A stretch of 64,000 nt of DNA from Bhargavaea ullalensis (GTDB taxonomy: Bacteria; Bacillota; Bacilli; Bacillales_A; Planococcaceae). Below the pieces are notes generated by a model. The model was not told the origin of the DNA, searched no databases, and saw nothing but the letters and a program-made list of their open reading frames with translations. Position numbers and translations under genes: made by a program. Where the stretch lies: the NCBI RefSeq assembly GCF_040545425.1, contig NZ_JBEPLW010000002.1, one strand, 5' to 3'. Of the stretch, positions 25,005-33,666 are shown in pieces; the first letter of the stretch is position 1; each line of letters starts with the position of its first letter.

Positions 25005-26129
25005 ATGGCACAAAGCAGGCTGGTAGAGGAATTCATGGAGCTCGTCCGGATCGACTCCGAAACAAAGCACGAACAGGAAATCGTCGGGGTGCTGAAAGAA
25101 AAGATGGAGGCGCTCGGCTTTGAAGTGGAAGAAGACGATTCCGCGGAGCGCTCCGGCCACGGGGCGGGCAATCTGATCGCCACGATGAAGGGAAACGCGG
25201 AAGGTGCCGACCGGATCTACTTCACCTGCCATATGGACACGGTCACCCCCGGCAAGGGCATCCGGCCGCAGTTGAAGGAAGACGGCTTTATTTATTCGGA
25301 CGGCACGACGATCCTCGGGGCGGATGATAAAGCCGGTCTCGCGGCACTGTTTGAAATGATGCGCCGGGTGAACGAGGAAAACATTCCGCACGGCGATATT
25401 CAGTTCATCATCACGGCGGGCGAGGAAAGCGGGCTCGCCGGCGCAAGGGAACTGTCGCCGGACGCCATCCGGGCCGACTACGGCTACGCGGTCGACTCGG
25501 ACGGAAAAGTCGGCGGCATCGTCACGTCCGCGCCGTATCAGGCGAAGCTTGAGACGGTGATCAAGGGGCGCACTGCGCACGCCGGGGTCGCGCCCGAAAA
25601 AGGCGTTTCCGCCATCACAATCGCGGCGAAGGCGATCGCCAACATGTCGCTCGGCCGCATTGATTCGGAAACGACGGCCAACATCGGCCGGTTTGAAGGC
25701 GGACAGGCGACGAACATCGTCTGCGACGAAGTGAAGATCCTCTCCGAAGCCCGTTCGATCGACAAAGCGAAACTTGACGAGCAGACGGAGCACATGGTCC
25801 GGACGTTCGAACGGCAGGCGAGCCTGATGGGCGGCTCGGCGGAAACCGACGTCCGCCTCATGTACCCGGGCTTTTCGATCGGGGAAGAAGACCCGGTCAT
25901 CCGCACCGCGGCGGCCGCCATCCGCAAAGTCGGCCGCGAGCCACAGCTGATGACGAGCGGCGGCGGAAGCGACGGCAACATCTTCAACGGCTTCGGCGTT
26001 CCGACGGTCACGCTGTCCGTCGGTTACGAAGAAATCCACACGACGAACGAGCGCATGCCGGTCGAAGAACTTGAAAAGCTGGCGGACCTGCTTGTGGAAA
26101 TCGTCAAAGAAGCAGCGAAACAGTCATAA
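25005..26129 (+). CDS. M20 family tripeptidase-like metallopeptidase (YqjE)
   Basis: The protein has 374 residues, ATG 25005 with AAAGGAGAA. Zinc-ligand and catalytic residues of the M20/PepT clan are visible: His76 and Asp78 (CHMDTV), Asp107 (GADDKAG), Glu140 and Glu141 (AGEESG), Asp164 (VDSDG) and a C-terminal His near 345. The dimerisation/lid domain is in the middle (about 175-290). It should hydrolyse small peptides in the cytoplasm. It is syntenic with B. subtilis yqjE after yqjD. The exact substrate is not predictable. Confidence 0.88.
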   Translation: MAQSRLVEEFMELVRIDSETKHEQEIVGVLKEKMEALGFEVEEDDSAERSGHGAGNLIATMKGNAEGADRIYFTCHMDTVTPGKGIRPQLKEDGFIYSDGTTILGADDKAGLAALFEMMRRVNEENIPHGDIQFIITAGEESGLAGARELSPDAIRADYGYAVDSDGKVGGIVTSAPYQAKLETVIKGRTAHAGVAPEKGVSAITIAAKAIANMSLGRIDSETTANIGRFEGGQATNIVCDEVKILSEARSIDKAKLDEQTEHMVRTFERQASLMGGSAETDVRLMYPGFSIGEEDPVIRTAAAAIRKVGREPQLMTSGGGSDGNIFNGFGVPTVTLSVGYEEIHTTNERMPVEELEKLADLLVEIVKEAAKQS

Positions 26130-26140
26130 GGAACGAACAC

Positions 26141-26166
26141 AAAAGCGGGCCGGACGCCCGCTTTTT
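26141..26166 (+). terminator. Terminator of the M20 peptidase gene
   Basis: AAAAGCGGGC (26141-26150) pairs with GCCCGCTTTT (26156-26165) around a 5-base loop with a T run. Confidence 0.85.
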
Positions 26167-26228
26167 CCATGCGGTTTTTGTGCATTGCGTGCCGCCGTTG
26201 ATATAATGGAAGAAGAGAGGGAGGTGAG

Positions 26229-27458
26229 ATGGCGATGCACAACCGCGGACGCAGCAAGGCCCGGATCATTTTCCATATCGACATGAATTCATTTTTTGCG
26301 TCGGTCGAGCAGGCGCATGATCCGTCGCTTAAAGGAAAGCCGGTGGCGATCGCCGGCAATCCGAAAGAGCGTCGCGGCATCGTCGTCACCTGTTCCTACG
26401 AAGCCCGGGCATACGGCGTTTATACGACGATGCCCGTGTGGGAAGCCCGGAAAAAGTGCCCGGACCTCATCGTCATCCCGCCTGACCACAACCGGTACCG
26501 GGAAGCGTCGAACGCGATGTTTCAGCTTCTGGCGACGTTCACCGACCTGATTGAACCGGTGTCGATTGACGAAGGGTATCTGGACGTAACGGAAACCGAT
26601 TGGCCGGGATCCGCCGTCGGCCTGGCCGAGGAGATCCAGCGCCGGGTGCTGGCGGAACTGGACCTGCCGTGCTCGATCGGAATTGCACCCAATAAGTTCC
26701 TCGCCAAAACCGCTTCCGACATGAAAAAGCCGATGGGCATCACGATTCTCCGGAAGCGAGACGTCCCCGCCGTGCTTTGGCCGCTCCCGGTCATCGAGAT
26801 GCACGGCGTCGGAAAGAGTACGGAAGAGAAAATGAACTCGGTCGGCATCAAAACGATCGGCGAACTCGCCGCAGCGCCCGACGGCCTTCTCCGCGAACAT
26901 CTCGGAAAGCGGGGACTTTATCTGAAGGCCCGGGCAAACGGCGTCGACAACCGGCCCGTCGATCCGGAATCCGCGAACGAGCGGAAAAGTGTCGGCGGGT
27001 CGGTCACGCTGCCGATCGACGAGACGGATCCGGACGAGCTGAAAAAGACGCTGAAGATGCTGGCAGGAAAAGTCGCGCTCCGGCTCGCCCGCCGGGAACT
27101 CGCGGGGGACGTCGTGACCCTGCAGATCCGCGATGCGGACTGGGTGAACCATTCCAGGAGCCGGACGCTGACGAATCCGGTGTATGCGGAAGAAGCGATC
27201 TTCCGGGAGGCCGAGGCGCTTCTTGACCGGCACTGGGAAGGGCAGCCCGTCCGCCTGCTCGGGGTCACCGTGGGCCGGGTCGTCAGCCGCTCGGAGGCGA
27301 CCGAACAGTTGTCCATCTTCAGCTACGAAAAGCATGCAAGGGAAGAGCCGGTGCTGAAGGCGCTCGGCGAACTGGAACAGAAATTCGGGAAGGGCGCCGT
27401 GACCCGGGGCATCCGGGAAACGGCGCCGGAAAGAAAGCAGGGAAAACATGCAGATTGA
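26229..27458 (+). CDS. dinB: DNA polymerase IV (DinB, Y-family, YqjH type)
   Basis: The protein has 409 residues, ATG 26229 with GGGAGGTGAG; a TATAAT-like -10 lies about 30 bases upstream. Palm motifs are present: Asp18 in HIDMNSFFASVE and the acidic pair in PVSIDEGYLDV near residue 114. The helix-hairpin-helix thumb is MHGVGKSTEEKM, the little finger domain follows, and a C-terminal beta-clamp-binding peptide EQLSIF is present. It carries out error-prone translesion synthesis. It overlaps rnz by 11 bases. I did not find a LexA box in front of it. Confidence 0.95.
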   Translation: MAMHNRGRSKARIIFHIDMNSFFASVEQAHDPSLKGKPVAIAGNPKERRGIVVTCSYEARAYGVYTTMPVWEARKKCPDLIVIPPDHNRYREASNAMFQLLATFTDLIEPVSIDEGYLDVTETDWPGSAVGLAEEIQRRVLAELDLPCSIGIAPNKFLAKTASDMKKPMGITILRKRDVPAVLWPLPVIEMHGVGKSTEEKMNSVGIKTIGELAAAPDGLLREHLGKRGLYLKARANGVDNRPVDPESANERKSVGGSVTLPIDETDPDELKKTLKMLAGKVALRLARRELAGDVVTLQIRDADWVNHSRSRTLTNPVYAEEAIFREAEALLDRHWEGQPVRLLGVTVGRVVSRSEATEQLSIFSYEKHAREEPVLKALGELEQKFGKGAVTRGIRETAPERKQGKHAD

Positions 27459-28389
27459 ATTTTTGGGGACCGGCGCGGGCATGCCGTCCAAACAGCGCAA
27501 TACGAGCGCGCTTGCACTGAAGCTGCTTGAGGAGCGGGGGACGTTCTGGCTGTTTGACTGCGGCGAAGCAACCCAGCACCGTATGCTGCACACCACCCTG
27601 AAGCCGAAAAAACTGGAGAAAATCTTCATTACCCATCTTCACGGGGATCACATTTTCGGTTTGCCGGGGCTGCTCGGCTCAAGGGGGTTTCTCGGCGGCA
27701 CGGAGCGGCTCGATCTGTACGGGCCTGTTGGATTGGCAGAATGGATCGAAGTCACCCTCCGGATCAGCAGAACCCATCTGAACTATGAGCTGGCGGTGCA
27801 TGAAGTGGAAGAAGGCACCGTCTTTGAAGACGAAACGTTCCGCGTGGAGGTGCAGCCGCTAGATCATGTGATTCCGAGCTTCGGCTACCGGATCGAACAA
27901 AAGCCGCTCCCCGGCAAATTGCTCATCGACCGTGCGACCGAAGCCGGCGTGCCGAAAGGGCCGCTGCTCCGGGAATTGAAGGAAGGGCGGGACGTTGTGC
28001 TGGAAGACGGAAGCATCATCCGGAGCGGCGACGTCACCGGACCGCCTCAGCCCGGTTTCACGGTCGCGATCCTCGGCGACACCCGCTTTACGGCCAATTC
28101 GATCGAGCTGGCGCGCGGGGCGGACATCGTCGTCCACGAAGCCACTTATGACGGGGCAACCGCCCATCTCGCCGCACCGTACGGCCATTCGACGATCCTC
28201 GACGCCGCACAGGTTGCGCGCGAAGCCGGCGCGGGGGCCCTGATCGCCAACCACATCAGCGCGCGCTTCCTGCCAGAAGACGCCCGCAAACTGGCAGGCG
28301 AGGCCGCCGACCTGTTCCCGGTCGTCGAAATCGCGGAAGACCTTGCGGAATTCGAATGGAAAGACGGGCAGCTGAGACGGCTGCCGTAG
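27448..28389 (+). CDS. rnz: Ribonuclease Z (tRNA 3'-endonuclease)
   Basis: The protein has 313 residues, starting inside the end of dinB. It is a metallo-beta-lactamase fold with THLHGDHIFGLPG (His63, His65, Asp67, His68), LGDTRF and HEATYDG downstream, and an NHISARF block near the end. The exosite segment for tRNA binding is the Gly/Pro-containing insertion near 150-180 (PLPGKLLIDRA). It matures the 3' ends of tRNA precursors lacking encoded CCA. It is syntenic with B. subtilis yqjK. Confidence 0.96.
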   Translation: MQIEFLGTGAGMPSKQRNTSALALKLLEERGTFWLFDCGEATQHRMLHTTLKPKKLEKIFITHLHGDHIFGLPGLLGSRGFLGGTERLDLYGPVGLAEWIEVTLRISRTHLNYELAVHEVEEGTVFEDETFRVEVQPLDHVIPSFGYRIEQKPLPGKLLIDRATEAGVPKGPLLRELKEGRDVVLEDGSIIRSGDVTGPPQPGFTVAILGDTRFTANSIELARGADIVVHEATYDGATAHLAAPYGHSTILDAAQVAREAGAGALIANHISARFLPEDARKLAGEAADLFPVVEIAEDLAEFEWKDGQLRRLP

Positions 28390-28417
28390 GGGAACGAAAG
28401 ATCAGGGGGGATCTGGA

Positions 28418-29581
28418 GTGGGGAATATGAAGTGGATGGCCAACCCGTATGCGGGGGAGCGACCATCCGATCTGATAGAGCTTTTTTCATGGGAAGAGGC
28501 GAAGCGGGCGAGGAAATTTCACGAGAGCCTTCCGGCATACGCTGAAACACCGCTTTATTCGCTTGGCGGGCTGGCCCGGTCATTCGGAATCGGCGGATTG
28601 TACGTCAAAGATGAGTCGGAGCGGTTCGGCTTACATGCATTCAAAGGGCTCGGCGCTTCCTATGCGCTCGGCCGGCTGCACGGCGGAAGCGGGGAAACCG
28701 TCACATTTGCCACGGCCACCGACGGCAACCACGGAAAGGGACTCGCCTGGGCGGCGAGGGAACTCGGGCAGCGGGCAGTCGTTTTCCTGCCGGCCGGGTC
28801 CGCAAAAGAACGGGTGGACGCCATCCGGGAGCAGGGGGCGGATGCGCGCGTCACCGAACTGAATTATGACGACACGGTCCGGCTTGCCGAAGAAGAAGCG
28901 GCGTGCAACGGCTGGGTGCTCGTCCAGGCCACCGCATGGACCGGTTATGAGAAGGTCCCGCGGCTCATCATGCAGGGCTATCTGACGCTCATCGACGAAG
29001 CGTTCGGTCAGCTGGAAGAAGCGTCGGCGCCGCCCGTCACCCATCTATTCCTGCAGGCCGGTGTCGGCTCGTTCGCCGCAGCCATGGCGGCCTATGTGGC
29101 GGCCCGGCTCGGGAAAGACGCGCCAAAAATCATTGTGATGGAACCGGACAAGGCCGACTGTTTTTACCGGTCGGCACTGAAAGGGGACGGGGCCGCGGCC
29201 GAAGTGGGCGGCGACCTGGACACGATGATGGCCGGACTCGCCTGTGGTGTGCCGAGCCCCGATGCTTGGGCAATCCTGAAGCCGCTCGTGTCTCACTTTG
29301 CCTCGTGCAGCGATGAAGTCAGCACGAACGGCATGCGGATCCTGTCCCGTCCATCCGCGGGGGATCCCCGTGTCGTATCAGGTGAATCCGGAGCAGCCGT
29401 GGCGGTAGGCCTTCTGGGCGGACTCACTTCCGTCGACCGGGAAATGCTGGGGCTTGATGCGTCATCCGTCGTCCTGGCCGTTAACACGGAAGGCGATACC
29501 GATCCGGGGAATTTCCGGAGGATCACGGGCGGTATGGGAGCACGGCCGCAAATCGAACGATTCGCTCGCCGAGTCGAATGA
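28418..29581 (+). CDS. dpaL: Diaminopropionate ammonia-lyase-like PLP enzyme
   Basis: The protein has 387 residues. GTG 28418 follows a G-rich site; ATG 28427 and 28436 are alternatives. It is a fold-type II PLP protein with Lys76 in AFKGLGASYA, phosphate loop TATDGNHGKG, GSAKERVDAIREQGA, and the DpaL-typical NYDDTVRLAEEEA and TAWTGYEKVPRLIMQGY. It closely resembles E. coli YgeX, which converts 2,3-diaminopropionate to pyruvate and ammonia. The last residues, stop codon and downstream region are made of 21-nt repeat array C, so the carboxy-terminal end has probably been rewritten by the repeat. Confidence 0.88.
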   Translation: MGNMKWMANPYAGERPSDLIELFSWEEAKRARKFHESLPAYAETPLYSLGGLARSFGIGGLYVKDESERFGLHAFKGLGASYALGRLHGGSGETVTFATATDGNHGKGLAWAARELGQRAVVFLPAGSAKERVDAIREQGADARVTELNYDDTVRLAEEEAACNGWVLVQATAWTGYEKVPRLIMQGYLTLIDEAFGQLEEASAPPVTHLFLQAGVGSFAAAMAAYVAARLGKDAPKIIVMEPDKADCFYRSALKGDGAAAEVGGDLDTMMAGLACGVPSPDAWAILKPLVSHFASCSDEVSTNGMRILSRPSAGDPRVVSGESGAAVAVGLLGGLTSVDREMLGLDASSVVLAVNTEGDTDPGNFRRITGGMGARPQIERFARRVE

Positions 29582-29657
29582 TTAGCCGTTTGAATCGAAC
29601 GATTAGCTCGCCGAGTCGAATGATTAGCTCTTTGAATCGAACGATTCCGATTCTCCA
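29553..29657 (+). repeat. 21-nt tandem repeat array C (5 units, TCGAAYGATT core)
   Basis: Units begin at 29553, 29574, 29595, 29616 and 29637. They alternate between TCGAACGATT and TCGAATGATT, and the variable part alternates between a CTCGCCGAG type and a TTTGAA type, giving a 42-base super-repeat. The first unit and part of the second encode the last nine residues and stop of the dpaL-like gene. Confidence 0.9.
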
Positions 29658-29664
29658 GTTACAA

Positions 29665-29706
29665 AAACAGAGCCGGACGGGAATCGTATCCCGTCCGGCT
29701 CTGTTT
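29665..29706. terminator. Bidirectional terminator between dpaL and namA
   Basis: Perfect 18-base inverted repeat, 29665-29682 with 29689-29706, 6-base loop. On the minus strand it is followed by TTTTTGT, and on the plus strand by T-poor sequence, so it mainly serves namA, whose stop it overlaps. Confidence 0.85.
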
Positions 29707-30722
29707 CAATTCCATCCGCGCCGGTATTGGACCGGTGCCTCGATGTCCGCTCCGAGCGCATCTGCCGCGCGCCGCGGCCAGTACGGATCGCGGAGCAGTT
29801 CGCGCCCGAGCAGCACAAGGTCGGCGCGTCCGTTGCGGACAATTTCCTCCGCGTGCTCCGGCTCGTTGATCAGGCCGACGGCACCTGTGGCGATGCCGGC
29901 GCCATTCCGGATCGTCTCGGAAAACGGCACCTGGTAGCCCGGATAGCTCTCGATCGCGGCCGGCACGACGGCGCCCGAGCTGACGTCGATCAGGTCGACG
30001 CCCTGTTCCTTCATCCATCCCGCCATCGGCACATAGTCGTCCGGCGTCATCCCGCCGTCCGCCCAGTCGCTTGCAGAAATCCGGATGAACAGCGGCCCGT
30101 CCCACACTTCCTTGACGGCGTCGATCGTCTCGCGCAGGAACCGGTAGCGGTTTTCCGCGTTGCCGCCGTATTCGTCTTCCCGCCGGTTGGAGAGCGGGGA
30201 AAGGAACTCGTTGATCAGATAGCCGTGGGCCCCGTGGAGCTCGATGACATCAAAACCGGCTTCCTTCGCCCGGCGTGCCGCTTCCCGGAATGCCTCAACG
30301 GTCGCCCGGATGTCTTCGGCGCTCATTTCCTTCGGCTCTTTGTACCGGTCGCTGAAGGCGATTGGCGACGGGGCGAAGATGTCCCCGTCGGTCTCCGACT
30401 TGCGGCCGGCGTGGGCCAACTGGATGCCGGCGGCCGCACCGTGCTGCTTGATCAGACCCGTCAGCCGGCCGAGCCCCTCAGTCTGGCCGTCTTCCCAGAT
30501 GCCGAGGTCTTCATTGGAAATCCGGCCTTCCGGCTGGACCGCGGTCGCCTCCAAGATGATGAGGCCGGCGCCGCCGACCGCCCGCGAAGGATAGTGGACG
30601 AGGTGCCAGTCCTGCACCCGCCCGTCTCCTTCCGGACAGGAATACATGCACATCGGCGCCATGGCGATGCGGTTGCGCAAGGTCACTTCGCCAAATTTGA
30701 TCGGTTCGAACAATGTTGCCAT
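29706..30722 (-). CDS. namA: NADPH dehydrogenase, Old Yellow Enzyme family (YqjM)
   Basis: The protein has 338 residues, ATG 30722 with GGGGAAGGTGAG upstream. The FMN-binding TIM barrel shows the YqjM-class features: Cys25 in MAPMCMYS near the flavin, substrate-binding His163 and His166 in ELHGAHGY, and an Arg-rich C-terminal YRRGW that contributes to the neighbouring active site in YqjM. It reduces activated C=C bonds and xenobiotics with NADPH and is induced by oxidative stress in B. subtilis. It lies 54 bases downstream of proC on the same strand, so it may be read from the T-box promoter. Confidence 0.96.
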   Translation of the reverse strand: MATLFEPIKFGEVTLRNRIAMAPMCMYSCPEGDGRVQDWHLVHYPSRAVGGAGLIILEATAVQPEGRISNEDLGIWEDGQTEGLGRLTGLIKQHGAAAGIQLAHAGRKSETDGDIFAPSPIAFSDRYKEPKEMSAEDIRATVEAFREAARRAKEAGFDVIELHGAHGYLINEFLSPLSNRREDEYGGNAENRYRFLRETIDAVKEVWDGPLFIRISASDWADGGMTPDDYVPMAGWMKEQGVDLIDVSSGAVVPAAIESYPGYQVPFSETIRNGAGIATGAVGLINEPEHAEEIVRNGRADLVLLGRELLRDPYWPRRAADALGADIEAPVQYRRGWN

Positions 30723-30776
30723 CCATACTCACCTTCCCCTGACAGAATTCCAATCCATTCTACCAGTTGCGGCCTG

Positions 30777-31586
30777 TCACTTCCCGTCCGCAAGCTCACG
30801 GGATCGATTTTCCGCCGCCCGGATGCAGGAGGCGACCGCCCGGTGGAATCCCGCTTCCTCCAGCGCGCGGAGCCCCGCTGCCGTGGTCCCGCCGGGGCTC
30901 GTCACGTTCTCCCGGAGCACGGAAGGCTCCATCCGGGTCTGCCGCATCATCGCCGCTGCGCCTTCAAGCGTCTGGATGATGAGTTCGCGCGCGTCGCTTC
31001 CGTCAAAACCGGCCGCCTTCGCCGCTTCCTCCAGCGCTTCCGTAAAATAATACACATACGCCGGGCCGCTTCCGGAAAGGGCGGTCACCAGATGAAGATC
31101 GTCTTCGGCCACTTCCTTCACGATGCCGACCGCCCCGAGAAGGGAGAGAATGTCCCCGCGCACCCGGTCGCACACGGCCTCATTCATCGCCACGCCCGTC
31201 GCGGCAAGCCCGATCGTCGCCGATGTGTTCGGCATCGAGCGCGCCACCGGCCGGCTGCCGAGCCCTTCTTCAAAAGTAGAGATCGGGATGCCCGCCATCA
31301 CCGACAGGACCGCCGCCTCCGGATGAAGCCGTCCGGCAACGTCTCCCATCGCCTGGCGCACATCCTTCGGCTTCGTCGCAAACACGACAAGTTCCGCCTG
31401 TCCGACCGCGACGTCTTCTTTCCTCACCGGCACGACGCCGTACTTCTCCTTCAATCCATACAGCCGCGCCTCATCAGACTTGTTCATCACGAATACGGAC
31501 GACGGGTCCACGGCACCTTTCCCAATGATCCCGGCCATGATGGCTTCGGCCATCGAGCCTGCGCCGACAAACAATACATTTTTCAT
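30777..31586 (-). CDS. proC: Pyrroline-5-carboxylate reductase (ProI/ProC)
   Basis: The protein has 269 residues. ATG 31586 was chosen because AGGAGG directly abuts ATG 31595 and is correctly spaced only for 31586. The NAD(P)-binding motif is VGAGSMAEAI near 7-16, with the family signature VTSPGGTTAAGLRALEEAGF near the end. It makes proline from pyrroline-5-carboxylate. Expression is probably controlled by the T-box leader directly upstream. Synteny with yqjO between yqjM and yqjP supports it. Confidence 0.95.
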   Translation of the reverse strand: MKNVLFVGAGSMAEAIMAGIIGKGAVDPSSVFVMNKSDEARLYGLKEKYGVVPVRKEDVAVGQAELVVFATKPKDVRQAMGDVAGRLHPEAAVLSVMAGIPISTFEEGLGSRPVARSMPNTSATIGLAATGVAMNEAVCDRVRGDILSLLGAVGIVKEVAEDDLHLVTALSGSGPAYVYYFTEALEEAAKAAGFDGSDARELIIQTLEGAAAMMRQTRMEPSVLRENVTSPGGTTAAGLRALEEAGFHRAVASCIRAAENRSRELADGK

Positions 31587-31605
31587 CCCGCTCATCCTCC
31601 TTTTC

Positions 31606-31874
31606 CAAAATAAAAGATGCGTTCTCGTCCCAAGTCATGACTCATCATGAAAAAGGACGAAAACGCATCGGTTTCCGCGGTACCACCTTCATTCACCGGC
31701 AGGGCCGGTGCGGCTCATCCGCCTTAACGCAGCGGGGGGCGGCCGTGTTTCCACGGCGGCTCGGAAGCAGGTTCGGGGCGGGAGAGGGGATGCGGCTCTC
31801 AGCCGGTGACCGCATTTTCTGTGCGCCTTCACCGCCCGTACTCGTCTTCGTCGGAGCATTCCGTTCATTCGGTT
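31606..31874 (-). ncRNA. T-box leader (proline specifier) controlling proC
   Basis: On the minus strand the leader contains the T-box sequence AAGGTGGTACCGCG (31689-31676), complementary to a tRNA acceptor end. It is followed by a terminator stem (31669-31655 with 31630-31616, one wobble) and a TTTTATTTT run at 31614-31606. In the Stem I region GAA is followed by CCT at 31771-31769, which fits a CCU proline specifier in a specifier bulge. Uncharged tRNA-Pro would stabilise the antiterminator and permit proC transcription. The 5' end near 31874 is inferred from the promoter. Confidence 0.85.
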
Positions 31875-31880
31875 AACGTG

Positions 31881-31909
31881 ATTATACGCATCGTCTTCCG
31901 CGGTGTCAA
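31881..31909 (-). promoter_or_regulatory. Consensus sigma-A promoter of the T-box-proC unit
   Basis: TTGACA (31909-31904), 17-base spacer and TATAAT (31886-31881), a perfect match to consensus in both hexamers. Strong constitutive initiation is expected for a leader controlled by attenuation. Confidence 0.9.
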
Positions 31910-31912
31910 CAG

Positions 31913-31960
31913 GTGACGCGGCGGTTCGGCTCATGTACAATAAATGAATCACGATTCATT
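31913..31960 (+). promoter_or_regulatory. Divergent promoter and palindromic operator upstream of yqjP
   Basis: GTGACG (31913-31918), 17 bases and TACAAT (31936-31941) form a weak promoter back to back with the T-box promoter. Immediately after the -10 lies a perfect palindrome AATGAATC-AC-GATTCATT (31943-31960), where a repressor could block initiation. It resembles TetR-type operators, but the regulator is unknown. Confidence 0.5.
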
Positions 31961-31976
31961 CAACGGGGGGATTCCG

Positions 31977-32921
31977 ATGATCCATACGATCACCATGCCG
32001 ACGCCGTTCGCGGTCGGGGACGTCAACGCTTATTTATTGAAAGGGGATGCACTCACCCTGTTCGACGCCGGAACGAACACGCCGGAATCCTGGGAAGCCC
32101 TGCTTCACGGGCTCAAGGAAGCCGGATACCGGCCGGAAGACATCGAGCAGGTCATCCTGACGCATCATCATCCGGACCACGCGGGGCTCGTCGACCGCTT
32201 TGAGCGGGCGCGGCTGCTCGGGCACGCCTACAACGACCCGTGGCTGCGCCGCGACGAGGCGTTCTTTGAATACCACGACCGGTTTTACCTGGACTGCCTG
32301 ACCGAAGAAGGCGTGCCGGAAGAATACTTGCGCTGGGTGTCCAAGATGAAGCGTCCGGTCGGCTTCATGGGCAGCCGGCCGCTCGATGCCCGGCTTGCCG
32401 ACAGTGACGCCGTGCCGGGGCACCCCGGCTGGTCCTCGCTCGAAACGCCGGGACATGCCCGAAGCCATCTTGCATTTTTCAACGAAAAGACGGGCGACAT
32501 GATCGGCGGCGACCTCGTGCTCGGGAAAATTTCCTCCAATCCGCTCATCGAACCGCCGCTCGATCCGAAAGCCGGACGGCCGAAATCGCTGCTGGAATAC
32601 AACCACTCGCTCCGGCGGGTCGCCGCGCTGCCGGTGGAGGTCATCTACCCGGGGCACGGCGAAGAAGTGCGGGGGATCGCGCCGCTCATCGAACACCGCC
32701 TCGAACAGCAGAAAGACCGCGCGATGAAAGTGCTCGGCATGATGGAAGACGGGCCGAAGACGATCTTCGAGCTAACGAAGCGGCTGTTTCCGACGATGTA
32801 TCAGAAAGAACTCGGCCTGACCTTGTCCGAAACGATCGGGCAGACGGACTGGCTCGTCGAGGAAGGGCTTGCCAGGGAAGTGCGCCGGGAAGACGGGGTG
32901 CTTGATTATGAAAAAGCGTAA
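31977..32921 (+). CDS. MBL-fold metal-dependent hydrolase (YqjP)
   Basis: The protein has 314 residues. ATG 31977 is preceded by GGGGGG; the frame is open from 31944 but without a site. It is a metallo-beta-lactamase domain with HHHPDH (ligands His63, His65, Asp67, His68), a TPGHARSH block and a second GGDLVLGKI segment, then a C-terminal winged-helix-like extension (about 235-314) as in LACTB2/YqjP proteins. The substrate is unknown. It overlaps the SDR gene by 14 bases, as yqjP-yqjQ do in B. subtilis. Confidence 0.88.
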   Translation: MIHTITMPTPFAVGDVNAYLLKGDALTLFDAGTNTPESWEALLHGLKEAGYRPEDIEQVILTHHHPDHAGLVDRFERARLLGHAYNDPWLRRDEAFFEYHDRFYLDCLTEEGVPEEYLRWVSKMKRPVGFMGSRPLDARLADSDAVPGHPGWSSLETPGHARSHLAFFNEKTGDMIGGDLVLGKISSNPLIEPPLDPKAGRPKSLLEYNHSLRRVAALPVEVIYPGHGEEVRGIAPLIEHRLEQQKDRAMKVLGMMEDGPKTIFELTKRLFPTMYQKELGLTLSETIGQTDWLVEEGLAREVRREDGVLDYEKA

Positions 32922-33660
32922 GCGGGTGCTCGTCACCGGCGCGACCGGCGGCATCGGCCGGTCGATCGTCTCGCGGCTGCTGAAGGAAGGGCATCTCGTG
33001 CTCGCCACCGGACGCAACCGGGCGATCCTTGAAGACATCAGGCGGGAAGGGGCAGGGATTCTGGAGGCCGACCTCACGACCATTGCCGGACTCGACCGGG
33101 TGGCACGGACGGCGGGAGCGCCCGACGCGGTCATTCTCGCATCCGGCGTCGGCACTTTCCTCCACGCCCATGAGCTGTCCGACGAATCGATCGGCCGGAT
33201 GCTCGAAGTGAACGCCGCCTCCCCGATGAAGCTGCTTCGCCGGATTCTGCCGGGCATGATGGTGCGGGGAGCCGGACAGGTGATCTTCATCGCTTCCGCC
33301 GCCGGGAAAGTTGCGACGAAAAAAGCCTCGGTGTATGCGGCTTCCAAAAGCGCCATCCTCGGCTATGCGGATGCCCTGCGGCTCGAAATGGCGCCGTACG
33401 GGATTTCGGTCACGTCCGTCAATCCGGGACCGGTGGACACACCGTTTCTTGATCTGGCCGCTCCGGGCGCCGATTACCGGGCGTCCATGGCCGGCTACCT
33501 CACGCCTCCGGAACGAATCGCTGAAGCCGCCGTCCGGGCACTCGGCCGTCCGGTCCGCGACATCGACCTTCCGTGGTACATGGCGGCCGCCGCCAAGGCC
33601 CATTCCATCGCCCCCGGACTCACCGAAAAGCTCGGCCGGAATTTCTTTGAAAAGAAATGA
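32908..33660 (+). CDS. Short-chain dehydrogenase/reductase (YqjQ)
   Basis: The protein has 250 residues, with ATG 32908 inside the end of yqjP. Classical SDR features are present: cofactor loop TGATGGIG (10-17), the LASGVG segment (NNAG-like), catalytic Tyr143 and Lys147 in YAASK, and PGPVDTPF after it. It is NAD(P)-dependent with unknown substrate. Overlap with the MBL hydrolase suggests a joint pathway. The putative hairpin at 33667-33702 follows directly. Confidence 0.9.
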   Translation: MKKRKRVLVTGATGGIGRSIVSRLLKEGHLVLATGRNRAILEDIRREGAGILEADLTTIAGLDRVARTAGAPDAVILASGVGTFLHAHELSDESIGRMLEVNAASPMKLLRRILPGMMVRGAGQVIFIASAAGKVATKKASVYAASKSAILGYADALRLEMAPYGISVTSVNPGPVDTPFLDLAAPGADYRASMAGYLTPPERIAEAAVRALGRPVRDIDLPWYMAAAAKAHSIAPGLTEKLGRNFFEKK

Positions 33661-33666
33661 AACTCC

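Noticed and set aside
23305..26039. Long minus-strand ORFs antisense to pccB and the M20 peptidase
   Set aside because: Arg/His/Asp-rich shadows typical of GC-rich genes read backwards; no ribosome-binding sites or family features.
26160..26228. LexA box for dinB
   Set aside because: No GAAC-N4-GTTC-type sequence found in front of the gene, only a -10.
29727..31613. 628-residue plus-strand ORF opposite namA and proC
   Set aside because: Antisense shadow of two well-recognised genes.
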